Shown: piece after piece, positions 18,440-27,080 of the stretch | Layout: each line of letters opens with the position of its first letter | How positions within the stretch are numbered: position 1 is the stretch's first letter | NCBI GenBank assembly: GCA_002712285.1 | Contig: PATC01000038.1 | Location: 1-44,617 of the forward strand | From: Methanobacteriota archaeon | GTDB taxonomy: Archaea > Thermoplasmatota > Poseidoniia > Poseidoniales > Thalassarchaeaceae | DNA length: 44,617 nt | Direction of reading: 5' to 3' | Made by a program: the position numbers and the translations under genes | Notes under the pieces: model-generated | Told to the model about the DNA's origin: nothing | What the model saw: the letters and a program-made list of their open reading frames with translations, nothing else | The model's database searches: none

Positions 18440-20137
18440 ATGGTAGACGAGGCAGACCTTCTGGCGGCTATCCAGACCGGCCGACTCGAGGAACTCAAAG
18501 AAATCGCTGCGACTCATAGTATCTCACGCACAGGATCCGTCGAACGATTACGAGTTCGACTTATTGAAAAGTTAGTTCTTGGAGAAGAAGATCTATCCTG
18601 GGATGGCATCCAAGACATGACAAATAGACTTCTAACAGATATGCTCAAGGTATTCGGAATCAAAAGTTCGGGATCTCACAAAGATAAGAGACAGCGTCTT
18701 TGGCTACATGTTCATCAAGATCCTAAGACATTGAGCATAGATACTCTTCCAGATATGAATCGTGATGATCTTCACGAACTCTGTGCCCGATTAGAGACGC
18801 CCCGGTCTGGAAACAAGACGCAGTTAATCGCTCGAGTAGGGGGTGTGCTATCATCCCAAGAGGGCGCTTGGGGACGTATCAAGCGTTCAGTTAAACGGGG
18901 CGCAGCAACACCTGCAAAGGTACCTACACCTCGAAAAGAAATCGCACCAGTAACAGAACCTGAACCCCCAGTTTTTGAAACGACAGAAGAAGTACTCGAA
19001 GACATTACACTTGTAGAAGTAGATACTATTGAAGAATTTGAGCAAGACGGTGAATACCTACAAGAGATAGAAGAAAACATTGCTACTGAAATCGAAGTTT
19101 ACACAAAGCCACTCAACACCACCATTGAAGCCGGTGCTGAAATCGCACTGAACGATTTCCAAAGTCGTGAAGCAGAAGTTCGCTCCCTAATCCGAGACTT
19201 TCTCCTATTGAGTGAGCAGACCCCTGAAGACATCGCCGCTTTCATTGAAGACCTCAAACCGCGCGGTTTCTCAGTTGAACATTCAATCGTAAGAGACGCT
19301 GTGCTTGATCTCGTAGCAGAAATGGCAGAACGACGAGCTGCAGAACAGGAAGCTCAATCTTTACTCCCTGGATCTTGGCGTGAACGACAAGCAATTCGGC
19401 GTTTTGAAGAACAACGTAATTCTCTACTTGATGTTCTCGAAGAAACACTACTTTCTGCACGAGGAGACATTCCTGCAGCAAGAATGGAGTTTGAGAACCA
19501 TGCCAGAGAAGGTGGGCTCGATCTCGAGTTACCTGCAATCAGTGGCCGAGTGCATGCCTTATTCGATCTCCAAATATCCCTCAATGAGATGGAAATGAAT
19601 GTCGACCCCGTTGCTGCACGGCGTGATCGAGCCATTCGCCTCTTACTAAGGAGAGTGGACGAAATTGATGCAACTGCGCGCGCGACGCTAGAAAGAATGG
19701 AGATGCAAATCGAATCTCTGGAACGAATCGTCGAGACAGTGATACGAAGAAACGATGGACGATTCACCTCACTAGAACATTCCCTTATGATTCGATTTCT
19801 TGAACGACGAGGTTGGGATGCAAATCACCCAGAGGTTCGTCCACGTTTGATCGCAGCAGCCGGTGCTCTTGCCGTAGAGATGGGATATATTTCCGAGAAT
19901 GATATGCCAACGCTACCAGGACAGATTGCTCTCGACCCAGAACGTGTCACAAATGTAGTGGAAACGCTCAATGAGGTTCTGGAATCATTCGGACGTAAAC
20001 CAGCAAGAACGGTGGAGGAACTTGATGAAATTCAGGATGACGAGGGAGCAGATGAGGCTGAAATAGCTCGACGCACTCTCGATGCTGCAGATGCAGTACT
20101 GGACCGCCTTCAAAAGATGACTGAAGAAGGCGCCTAA
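18440..20137 (+). CDS. Protein with three SAP-like motifs and a long helical C-terminal part
   Basis: 565 residues; I do not recognise an orthologue. The N-terminus carries three helix-extended-loop-helix segments like SAP DNA-binding motifs: about 14-46 (LEELKEIAATHSI...ERLRVRLIEKL), 60-90 (RLLTDMLKVFGI...DKRQRLW) and 107-135 (RDDLHELCARLET...KTQLIARV). A basic linker IKRSVKRGAATPAKVPTPRK (about 146-165) and a very acidic stretch (about 168-220) follow. The rest is charged and helical with coiled-coil character. SAP motifs bind AT-rich DNA or recruit chromosomal proteins, so a role in chromosome organisation or repair is possible (inference). GAGGGG precedes the ATG. It converges with the pilus ATPase gene across 4 bases. 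The 101-base gap before it has GATATACAATGG, a weak promoter candidate. Confidence 0.6.
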   Translation: MVDEADLLAAIQTGRLEELKEIAATHSISRTGSVERLRVRLIEKLVLGEEDLSWDGIQDMTNRLLTDMLKVFGIKSSGSHKDKRQRLWLHVHQDPKTLSIDTLPDMNRDDLHELCARLETPRSGNKTQLIARVGGVLSSQEGAWGRIKRSVKRGAATPAKVPTPRKEIAPVTEPEPPVFETTEEVLEDITLVEVDTIEEFEQDGEYLQEIEENIATEIEVYTKPLNTTIEAGAEIALNDFQSREAEVRSLIRDFLLLSEQTPEDIAAFIEDLKPRGFSVEHSIVRDAVLDLVAEMAERRAAEQEAQSLLPGSWRERQAIRRFEEQRNSLLDVLEETLLSARGDIPAARMEFENHAREGGLDLELPAISGRVHALFDLQISLNEMEMNVDPVAARRDRAIRLLLRRVDEIDATARATLERMEMQIESLERIVETVIRRNDGRFTSLEHSLMIRFLERRGWDANHPEVRPRLIAAAGALAVEMGYISENDMPTLPGQIALDPERVTNVVETLNEVLESFGRKPARTVEELDEIQDDEGADEAEIARRTLDAADAVLDRLQKMTEEGA

Positions 20138-20141
20138 CCTG

Positions 20142-21380
20142 TTAGTTCACTGTTGCGTGATAGGTCTGAATAACACGTGTTACTGACTCAATATCACGTA
20201 TCTCACGGTTAACGAGATCCGTAAGTATCTGTTCTTTTTGACGAACAATAGCCTCGAAATCAGCAGGAGTGCAGCCCTTCGCAGCACATATGATCTCTCG
20301 AACTTTACTCGGGACGCCGGTCTCGACAATCTTCCCCTGACCTGCATCGTACTTCCAAATCGGATTTAGGCGCGGGGTATCACCTTCCATCCCAGCAATC
20401 TCAGCAACTTCTGTGATTCGACGGATATTCTTTCCACCTACATTCAGCCTAGCTTGCATGATAATCAAGTCGAGAGCACTCAGCATGATAGCTGGCACTG
20501 CCATCGGAGGATTCACGAGACGCTTGACTGTTTCATTGGCTGTGTTAGCGTGAAGGCTACCAAACGACCCATCATGACCGGTGTTCATTGCCATGAGTAG
20601 GGTCGCAGCTTCTGGACCTCTGACTTCACCAACAATCACACGATCGGGGCGCATACGTAGACTGGATTTCAGACATGCATTCATGTCTATTTCAGCAGTA
20701 CCGTCGGGACGCTCTGCACGAGTTTCCATCCGCAACCAGTGATCATGATGAATAGACAGTTCAGCGGTATCTTCTACGGATAGAACTCGGTCGGACCATG
20801 GGACAAACATTCCAAGACAATTGAGTGTAGTTGTCTTACCGGAACCAGTGCCTCCTGCAATGACAAAATTAGCAGGCTTAGCACCCATGCCATCCACCCA
20901 AGTCCAGAACATAGCAGCAAGGCGAGGGGATACCGTACCCCAGCGGATTAGGTCGACAATAGTGATTGGATCTTCACGAAACTTACGAATCGTCAGGGTT
21001 GGGCCATCAGGAGATACGGGTGGAATAGTGCCGTTAACACGAGATCCATCTGGCAGACGACCATCGAAAATAGGAACCATTCCTGGACCATCGCCCAGAG
21101 GAACATCAGTGAAAGATGCAATATTCTTGGCGATTTGGATTCCTTCTTCATCCTCAACCCAAATGTTAGTCCGGCACATACCGTGCTTTCGATGAGCAAT
21201 TTTCACGCACTGCTTACCCCCATTGTACATCACTTCCTCTAGATCATCATCGTCAAGAAGGACCTGAAGAACACCGTAAGGATTGGCTGCAATCTGACCG
21301 TTGAATTCGTAGAAAGGTGTAGGATGTCCTTCTTCACTATAGATGATGACATCGCCATATTGATCGATTATATCTGCCAT
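20142..21380 (-). CDS. TadA/CpaF-like secretion ATPase
   Basis: Hexameric ATPase of the type II/IV secretion superfamily that powers assembly of pilus-like filaments from the cytoplasmic face. It has 412 residues. Walker A is AGGTGSGKTTTLNCLG (about 175-190), the Asp box is VLSVEDTAEL, Walker B is RPDRVIVGEVRGPEA, and the His box is GHDGSFGSLHANTANETVKR. The N-terminal domain with RLPDGSRVNGTIPPVSPDG is the ring-forming region of the CpaF/TadA branch rather than of archaellum FlaI. Downstream of two T2SF-domain genes on the same strand, it completes a motor-plus-platform set. No pilin or prepilin peptidase is in the window. Confidence 0.9.
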   Translation of the reverse strand: MADIIDQYGDVIIYSEEGHPTPFYEFNGQIAANPYGVLQVLLDDDDLEEVMYNGGKQCVKIAHRKHGMCRTNIWVEDEEGIQIAKNIASFTDVPLGDGPGMVPIFDGRLPDGSRVNGTIPPVSPDGPTLTIRKFREDPITIVDLIRWGTVSPRLAAMFWTWVDGMGAKPANFVIAGGTGSGKTTTLNCLGMFVPWSDRVLSVEDTAELSIHHDHWLRMETRAERPDGTAEIDMNACLKSSLRMRPDRVIVGEVRGPEAATLLMAMNTGHDGSFGSLHANTANETVKRLVNPPMAVPAIMLSALDLIIMQARLNVGGKNIRRITEVAEIAGMEGDTPRLNPIWKYDAGQGKIVETGVPSKVREIICAAKGCTPADFEAIVRQKEQILTDLVNREIRDIESVTRVIQTYHATVN

Positions 21381-21389
21381 ATTTTTCCC

Positions 21390-22127
21390 TCAAAATAGAT
21401 TCCCTGCGACGAGGTATACGCCCTGGAATAGAACTGTCGAAATGAACATCCCTAGTGGAGCCACCCAAACATACTGACCTAATCTGTCAAGCATACGACC
21501 GCTGATTACTACTGTAACTCCGGTAGCTGCTGCAGAGAAGATGTAGAGGGCGTTCAAAGTTGAGCCCAATGGATAACCCGTAGCAGGTCCTGCAAATACG
21601 CCAACGATGAAACCAGTAATGACAGGAAGCATCAATGCCATTAGAATAATCATTGTAAAGGCTTGACCGAACACTTTCTCTTCCTTCATTCGAAGAAGAG
21701 TGTTTAGTTTCTCATACTCAATGCTCATTCGATAAGTAACGTCTTGGAGGGGGGCGTTTTGTTCAAGCGCAGCATCGAGTAGATTTACGACACGCTGAAC
21801 CATTGAACTCCTTGTCTCGATAGCAAAACGTGCCAGAGCAGCACTGAATGAGGTAGCTTGAGCCCGTTCTAGAGCGAGATCTAGTAACTTACCAGCCTCA
21901 TCATTCCTAGATTTGGCAACATCTGCAAAGGCCTGTTCAAGACCAAGTCCTGCACCCAGTTCAGCAGAAATCAATTCTAACATCTCAGGGAGAGCGCGTT
22001 CGATACTACGACGGCGGCTATGCTCACGCATCAGTGGAATCGCTCCACCTAGGCAAATTATGGAAAGAGGGAGGAGGAGGATTGCAGCAGGGTTGTCGTT
22101 TAGACGCTCCATCAACTGCCAAATCAT
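21390..22127 (-). CDS. TadC-like T2SF-domain membrane platform protein
   Basis: Inner-membrane platform protein of a Tad-like pilus machine. It has 245 residues from the ATG at 22127; the longer frame begins inside the upstream gene. A TM near residues 14-32 is followed by a cytoplasmic helical T2SF domain (SIERALPEMLELISAELGAG and ALPEMLELISAELGAGLGLE overlap here as the core) and by three TM segments toward the C-terminus. It is nine bases upstream of the ATPase gene. Archaeal FlaJ joins two T2SF domains in one chain; here each domain is a separate gene, as in bacterial TadB/TadC. Which of the two copies is TadB and which TadC I infer only from order. Confidence 0.78.
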   Translation of the reverse strand: MIWQLMERLNDNPAAILLLPLSIICLGGAIPLMREHSRRRSIERALPEMLELISAELGAGLGLEQAFADVAKSRNDEAGKLLDLALERAQATSFSAALARFAIETRSSMVQRVVNLLDAALEQNAPLQDVTYRMSIEYEKLNTLLRMKEEKVFGQAFTMIILMALMLPVITGFIVGVFAGPATGYPLGSTLNALYIFSAAATGVTVVISGRMLDRLGQYVWVAPLGMFISTVLFQGVYLVAGNLF

Positions 22128-22143
22128 ATTTTCACCTATCTCC

Positions 22144-22710
22144 TCACACACCTGGGTCCTTGGTGTGTGCCTTGAGGCCAATCATCGCCATGATAATCAC
22201 TGAAATCGCATATCCCGCCATTGAAATCATATTTGCAGTAGCAGGCGATGGTGCGGTGATACCCGCGACTGGGACTGTGAATAGGTAGGGCATGACAGCG
22301 ACCAGTGGGAGCATGATTGGACCAAGCATGCCAACAGTGAGTAGTCCAGTAGGCATGCCTTCGAGAGCCTCGATATACTTCTCAATCCGCTCAGTACGCT
22401 CTTCTTCCTCACGATCAGCTTGACGACGGAGATCTTCAATGAGGTCAGTATTGGAAGTAACATTCGTTTTCAATGTCGTAAGAAGACGTTTGTATCCTGT
22501 AGACTTCGTTCGAGTAGCGGCCCTTGTCAGTTCATCTTCAAGACGTCGCCCATCGTTAACTCCCTTCATGATACGTTCCATATCAGTGCTGATTGCCCCA
22601 TATCCGCCTCGAGCAAGATTAATCAGAACTGATTCAAGGCCAATTCCCGCTCCAAGAAGAACATCGAATGCACGTAAAGCAGCAAGAAGATCACGGTCTT
22701 CAGATTCCAT
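22144..22710 (-). CDS. TadB-like T2SF-domain membrane platform protein
   Basis: 188 residues. The T2SF helical domain starts almost at the N-terminus (DLLAALRAFDVLLGAGIGLE), without the leading TM segments that most TadB proteins have, so it is a short version. It continues with a coiled coil rich in arginine and glutamate (about 94-110) and three hydrophobic segments (about 120-175). It pairs with the following T2SF gene 16 bases downstream. The start codon lies two bases after the stop of the small upstream gene, which suggests translational coupling. Confidence 0.72.
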   Translation of the reverse strand: MESEDRDLLAALRAFDVLLGAGIGLESVLINLARGGYGAISTDMERIMKGVNDGRRLEDELTRAATRTKSTGYKRLLTTLKTNVTSNTDLIEDLRRQADREEEERTERIEKYIEALEGMPTGLLTVGMLGPIMLPLVAVMPYLFTVPVAGITAPSPATANMISMAGYAISVIIMAMIGLKAHTKDPGV

Positions 22711-22712
22711 AC

Positions 22713-23057
22713 TCAGGCCTCCGCATCCTCTACCAACACTAGACGTACAATTTGTGTATCTGAATCGTAATCTAACTCCTGAACAGCCACAAGCATTTCG
22801 CGATCAAGGAATGGGTCAACAAAAGAAGGTTGACCAGAACGGAACAAACCCTCGAGTAGTTGGTAACCGGCTATGTCCACCTTTAAGCTCAGAGTGTATA
22901 CGGCTGACTCTGAACCTTCATCACGAAGGTCATCTCCTTCACCACCGCGAACTAGTGTTCTTTCGATTCGCCTCTTGATATTGACATGCACATTACAGTT
23001 CTCCAACTGCATCCATTCGCCCTCATTGGCGCGGATGAAACATGAGATGGCAGCCAT
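22713..23057 (-). CDS. Small protein of unknown function heading the Tad-like operon
   Basis: 114 residues from the ATG at 23057; a second candidate start at 23012 (MQLENCNVHVN) has GAGGGC 7 bases ahead. It has no signal peptide or TM. The pattern is beta-rich: a basic strand (VHVNIKRRIERTLVRGG), an acidic loop, then YTLSLKVDIAGYQLLEGLF and SGQPSFVDPFLDREMLVAV, ending in VRLVLVEDAEA. The general order (strand, helix-loop, PF block, strand, LVE end) recalls small phage tail or baseplate proteins, but this is a loose impression. It is tightly linked to the T2SF gene, so it may be a cytoplasmic part of the pilus machine. Confidence 0.55.
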   Translation of the reverse strand: MAAISCFIRANEGEWMQLENCNVHVNIKRRIERTLVRGGEGDDLRDEGSESAVYTLSLKVDIAGYQLLEGLFRSGQPSFVDPFLDREMLVAVQELDYDSDTQIVRLVLVEDAEA

Positions 23058-23114
23058 TGGAACCCATCCTGAACATCCCCTGTGGGGGCATGAAGGTATC
23101 GCCGTGATTTTTAA

Positions 23115-24053
23115 TCAAAGGAGGTTGAAGTAACCAAAGGTCTCCTCTACAATCAATGCATCCACATCCCTGAGATCATCGATAACCTCCTCGGCTGCCA
23201 GACGTTCAACGCCTATATCGAGACAAGAGCGGATTAAGGTGTCATAGTCTACAGGCTCGCTTGCCGAGCCAAGAACATCGAGGACCTGGGCTTTTGCCAT
23301 CGTTTTTGCATCCTCTTCACTCGTCCCACTCAGGTCGATTACTGGAGGTTGAGCCGGAACAGGTTCAGTAGCATCAGCCTCAGGAATTGACTGCTTTGGT
23401 GGAGGTGCACCCTCACCCATACTAATTGCATGCATGACTGCTAGTTCGTAAGCCGAAATATCCACATCGCCATAGTGAGAACGGGCACGCATCATCCCAT
23501 CAATTAGATCAACTGGGATTCCAGCAGCACGGTATGCACCTGCATCATTATCCAATTCCTTTGCTTTGCGATGTGCATCAATTCGGCGCATTGTAGAATC
23601 TGCAGTCCTTGCTAACCAAGTGTGGTAACGTTTGGAATCAATCTCACGGAAAGCCTCGGCTCGAATACTAGTGAAGACGCCCCCGTCCTCAGTCTCGTAG
23701 TGACGCGAACGTCCAAGCATCAACATCAGAAAACGGTCGCCACGCTCAAACTTCGAAAGGACCTCTTCGGCATCAGCATGGAGTTCAGGGTTGAATGGTG
23801 CAATATCGAACATATGCAAGCCAGATGGATCACGAAGACGACCACGATACCCAGGACCACTTTCTGTATCCCTCCTCTCCATGCTATCGATTACACCTGC
23901 AACCAACATTCTCGAGGTCTTTGCCCCAAGTTTAGTTACGATGAATGATGGATCAAACTCCCCTTGGCCAATGATAGGAAGAGAGGATTGAGAGAACTCG
24001 ACAGAAAACATCCTCAAAGCAGGTTGACGAATCCTAGAACCACCTATACTCAC
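23115..24053 (-). CDS. RPA-associated OB-fold protein
   Basis: Partner of archaeal replication protein A in euryarchaea, encoded directly after it; it is thought to modulate single-stranded DNA binding. It has 312 residues. The GTG at 24053 overlaps the stop of the RPA gene (GTGA) and gives an N-terminus RIRQPALRMFSVEFSQSS, which matches the family's RxPAxRxFAxEF opening; the TTG at 24068 is less likely. Residues about 30-140 form an OB fold (TSRMLVAGVIDSMERRD, YRGRLRDPSGLHMFDI). The middle is helical, followed by a proline-rich linker and a C-terminal winged-helix-like region ending EETFGYFNLL. Confidence 0.85.
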   Translation of the reverse strand: MSIGGSRIRQPALRMFSVEFSQSSLPIIGQGEFDPSFIVTKLGAKTSRMLVAGVIDSMERRDTESGPGYRGRLRDPSGLHMFDIAPFNPELHADAEEVLSKFERGDRFLMLMLGRSRHYETEDGGVFTSIRAEAFREIDSKRYHTWLARTADSTMRRIDAHRKAKELDNDAGAYRAAGIPVDLIDGMMRARSHYGDVDISAYELAVMHAISMGEGAPPPKQSIPEADATEPVPAQPPVIDLSGTSEEDAKTMAKAQVLDVLGSASEPVDYDTLIRSCLDIGVERLAAEEVIDDLRDVDALIVEETFGYFNLL

Positions 24054-25729
24054 AAGACCACCCCCCAATCTGCACGGACCGTTGCTGCGAGAACTGAGGG
24101 ATCCGACCCCTCAATCATTGCTGAATCAGCCATAATCATCACACCTCTATCATCAACGATTCCTCGCCCCTTGATTCTCATCCGTTCACCAAACCAGTCC
24201 TCACTGATACCTCTCAAGAATTCTGCACGGCCTTCGTTCTCGATTAGTTGACGAATTTCTTCCATTGTCTTACCGATTAGAGCCTCGGCAGGGCCCCGGC
24301 CAAGCAGAAGATTGGCTGTTGCGACACCATCGTCAATAACGAAACGGAATCGAAGATCATCTACCCCTTCAACGGCTTCATCCGTATCTGGACAAATACC
24401 GTCACGGAGAACACGTCGACATTCGGGACAACGTTGGATAATGCCGCAATCATCTCTGACAACAAGAATTTCTCCCGCAGTAGAGATACCATCCCTTGAA
24501 CCACCTTGAGCAAGTTCCCACAAGTGGAGATTTACCACATGTTCAGCAGGATCAATTTTGCCCCACGACGGTTCTCCAATTGATTCAATCTGAGTCGCCT
24601 TGTCAACTGTAATATCAGGTGTACCCTGCCATGCACGAATACGAGCATCTTTGACCAACACAGCATCACCTGGAACAAGGTCGATTGGCTCCCATACTGT
24701 CATCTTGCAGCGACCGCTTGGATCCAGAACTCGAACACTCAGTAGGCTCTTCTCTTCTCCATCTCTAGTGAAAGAACGTGTCTCCATAGATTCAATTTGA
24801 ACAACGACAGACACATCGCGCATCCCATCGCGAATATCTGCAATGGACATACGCGAAGAGGTTTCGAGTTCCGATATCTCAGGAAAAGCCGCATCACGGA
24901 AGACCTCGATACTAGTTCGGTCACTGAAATTCAGTTCAGGGGTATCTCGGAAGCGACGGACATTTGCACCTTGAAAGCGAAGAAGTTCGCCAACCTCGTG
25001 ATTGAAGGAACCCCAACACAAGAAGCTCATCTGACCTGTGGAGTCTGCAAGTTTACCGCGAACAACATCGATTGTTCCACTGCCATCTCGTTTGGTGATT
25101 ATATCTGGACGAACTGCAATCACACGAGCTACTACAGATACTGGGCCCTCCATGGTGGAGGCGACTGAGAGATCTACTGGTTCAGAAGTTGGGAGTGGAG
25201 ATGCTCCTCCTCCTCCTTCCTGTAATACTGCTACTCGGCTACTTTGATTCACATTCAGAGACATCTTTCCTTTCCACTCGTTAACTGAGACACCTTCCAG
25301 TCGAACAATCGCTCCCGGCTGTAGATTCTCTCCATTATTGCCCCAATCCTTGTAATCCCAACGAACGCTTTCTTGGCCATCGAATGGTGCATCCTCAATC
25401 CAACCAAATGCGATCTGCCGTTCTTCGCCTTTGACCATCTGGACTCGAGGAGTATAACTAACGACACGGACTTCTATGGTGACCTCTCTATCATTCGCTC
25501 CAAGTTCTGCGAAACGCTTGACTGTACGGCCAGCAGGGGTGGACACAGGAGCAGGAACAGATGCCTCCGTATTTGCAGATTTGAAACGATTCATGATGGA
25601 TCGTAAAGCATCGCCTGGTTCAATGCGAAATTGTTCCTGATACTTCTGAAACTCCGCCCTTACCTCATCTACATCTGCATCAGGAATCTCATCAGTAATT
25701 TGCTTGACAAACGGGTCATAATCAGTCAT
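24050..25729 (-). CDS. Replication protein A, multi-OB-fold with partial zinc finger
   Basis: Single-stranded DNA-binding protein for replication and repair, 559 residues. Several OB folds follow an N-terminal helical region: visible cores are near 85-170, 195-285 (with LADSTGQMSFLCWG) and 305-385 (VRVLDPSGRCKMTVWEP). A zinc-finger region CGIIQRCPECRRVLRDGICP sits near residue 430-450, then a last OB fold from VDDLRFRFVIDDG. In related archaeal RPAs this finger ends CxxHG; here the histidine position reads aspartate (ICPDTDEAV), so the fourth ligand is changed. GAGGAG precedes two ATGs (25735 and 25729); the second has better spacing. It overlaps the associated-protein gene by 4 bases. Confidence 0.87.
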   Translation of the reverse strand: MTDYDPFVKQITDEIPDADVDEVRAEFQKYQEQFRIEPGDALRSIMNRFKSANTEASVPAPVSTPAGRTVKRFAELGANDREVTIEVRVVSYTPRVQMVKGEERQIAFGWIEDAPFDGQESVRWDYKDWGNNGENLQPGAIVRLEGVSVNEWKGKMSLNVNQSSRVAVLQEGGGGASPLPTSEPVDLSVASTMEGPVSVVARVIAVRPDIITKRDGSGTIDVVRGKLADSTGQMSFLCWGSFNHEVGELLRFQGANVRRFRDTPELNFSDRTSIEVFRDAAFPEISELETSSRMSIADIRDGMRDVSVVVQIESMETRSFTRDGEEKSLLSVRVLDPSGRCKMTVWEPIDLVPGDAVLVKDARIRAWQGTPDITVDKATQIESIGEPSWGKIDPAEHVVNLHLWELAQGGSRDGISTAGEILVVRDDCGIIQRCPECRRVLRDGICPDTDEAVEGVDDLRFRFVIDDGVATANLLLGRGPAEALIGKTMEEIRQLIENEGRAEFLRGISEDWFGERMRIKGRGIVDDRGVMIMADSAMIEGSDPSVLAATVRADWGVVL

Positions 25730-25960
25730 TTTCATTCTCTCCTCAAGCGAGGATGAACGTCAATGACCTCAAACGTCGAGCCAGGTCCTGTGGAGTGCAC
25801 AGGAGGGATGGCTCGGCGCGTGGTTGGGGTAGTCGGAACACCACATCGCCTCCAGTTCTATACCCTCCAAGGTGACGGTAATTAAACTCAGCCCGTCGCC
25901 TTTGAGGCATATTCAACCGGACCGGTGACCTCTTGATGGTTGAATATCACGTCTAGTCCG

Positions 25961-27070
25961 ATGCGGAAGCCGTTCACGTTCGAGGGCGTCGATGTCGAGC
26001 CCGGCACAGCTGTGAGAGTCCCTGTGAAATTCGGACTCGATCCGCTAGGACGTCAGTTGGAAATTCCAGTCCATATCTTGCATGGAATAGAGGACGGCCC
26101 AATCCTAGGAATTACATCAACAATTCATGGCGACGAACTTAACGGTGTGACAATTATTCGACATCTCCTCCACGGTATGGATCTAAATCCAGGGACTGAA
26201 GACGATCTTGTTACTCCAGAAACATTGTCTGGAACTCTCATTGTAGTGCCAGTATGCAATCCTGAAGCTGTAATAATCCACTCACGCCGTTCTAGCGATG
26301 GCCGCGATCTGAATCGCTGTTTCCCAGGTTCTCGGACCGGTACTCACTCTTCCCGACTAGCGCACACCATTTTTCACCGTATTGTAACACGCTGTGACTA
26401 CCTAATCGACTTACATACCGCTCCTTCAGAACGCACTAATGCCCCTCATGTCAGAGCAAATTGTGACGATTCAAAAAGTAAGGAGCTTGCCCGTGCTTTT
26501 GGCACACCTATCGTCCTCCATTCTATTGGCCCTGCTGGATCTCTAAGGCGGTGCTCAACTAAAGAAGGAATTCACTCTGTTCTTCTCGAAGCAGGAACTG
26601 CGAATGTCTTTGAGAGTGGAGCGATAACTGCCGGTGTCCGAGGCATCATGAATATCCTTGTCCATCTGAAGATGATTCAAGGGACAATGCGCAAGCCAGA
26701 TTGGAGATTAATCGTACGAACTTCACAATGGATTCGCTCACCTAGAGGAGGTATGCTTCACCCATTAATCCAAGTTGGTGAATTGGTAGTCGAAGGGCAA
26801 CCAATCGCGCAAATTAGTAACCCCCTAAGCGGCGAGGTCGAAGAGATACAAAGTCCACTCTGTGGCGTAGCCGTAGGGCTCGCAACCACACCCTTACTCA
26901 GAGCAGGTGAACCAGTTGCAAACATTGCATCAGTCAACAACAAAAAGATGAGGGAACGAATTCGAGATTCGCCAATGACTGGCTGGAAGTTTGAGGATGT
27001 AGCAGAAACACTGGAAGATATTGCTGAGGACGCTGATGGTCTACCTATCGATGAGCAGCCAGAAGACTGA
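25961..27070 (+). CDS. AspA/AstE-like (succinylglutamate desuccinylase/aspartoacylase family) zinc hydrolase
   Basis: Zinc carboxypeptidase-fold amidohydrolase of the branch usually annotated succinylglutamate desuccinylase/aspartoacylase; the true substrate is unknown. It has 369 residues from the ATG at 25961 (a TTG at 25940 adds 7). Zinc ligands are H and E of STIHGDELNG and H of YLIDLHTAP. The substrate-binding RDLNRCFPG is present, and the catalytic glutamate is in SVLLEAGTANVFE. The C-terminal third (about 265-345: GGMLHPLIQVGELVVEGQPI) is the beta-rich, lipoyl-like domain common in this branch. About 230 bases of divergent gap separate it from RPA and hold both promoters; I see no distinct box. 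It nearly abuts the next gene. Confidence 0.82.
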   Translation: MRKPFTFEGVDVEPGTAVRVPVKFGLDPLGRQLEIPVHILHGIEDGPILGITSTIHGDELNGVTIIRHLLHGMDLNPGTEDDLVTPETLSGTLIVVPVCNPEAVIIHSRRSSDGRDLNRCFPGSRTGTHSSRLAHTIFHRIVTRCDYLIDLHTAPSERTNAPHVRANCDDSKSKELARAFGTPIVLHSIGPAGSLRRCSTKEGIHSVLLEAGTANVFESGAITAGVRGIMNILVHLKMIQGTMRKPDWRLIVRTSQWIRSPRGGMLHPLIQVGELVVEGQPIAQISNPLSGEVEEIQSPLCGVAVGLATTPLLRAGEPVANIASVNNKKMRERIRDSPMTGWKFEDVAETLEDIAEDADGLPIDEQPED

Positions 27071-27080
27071 GGATGCCCAC

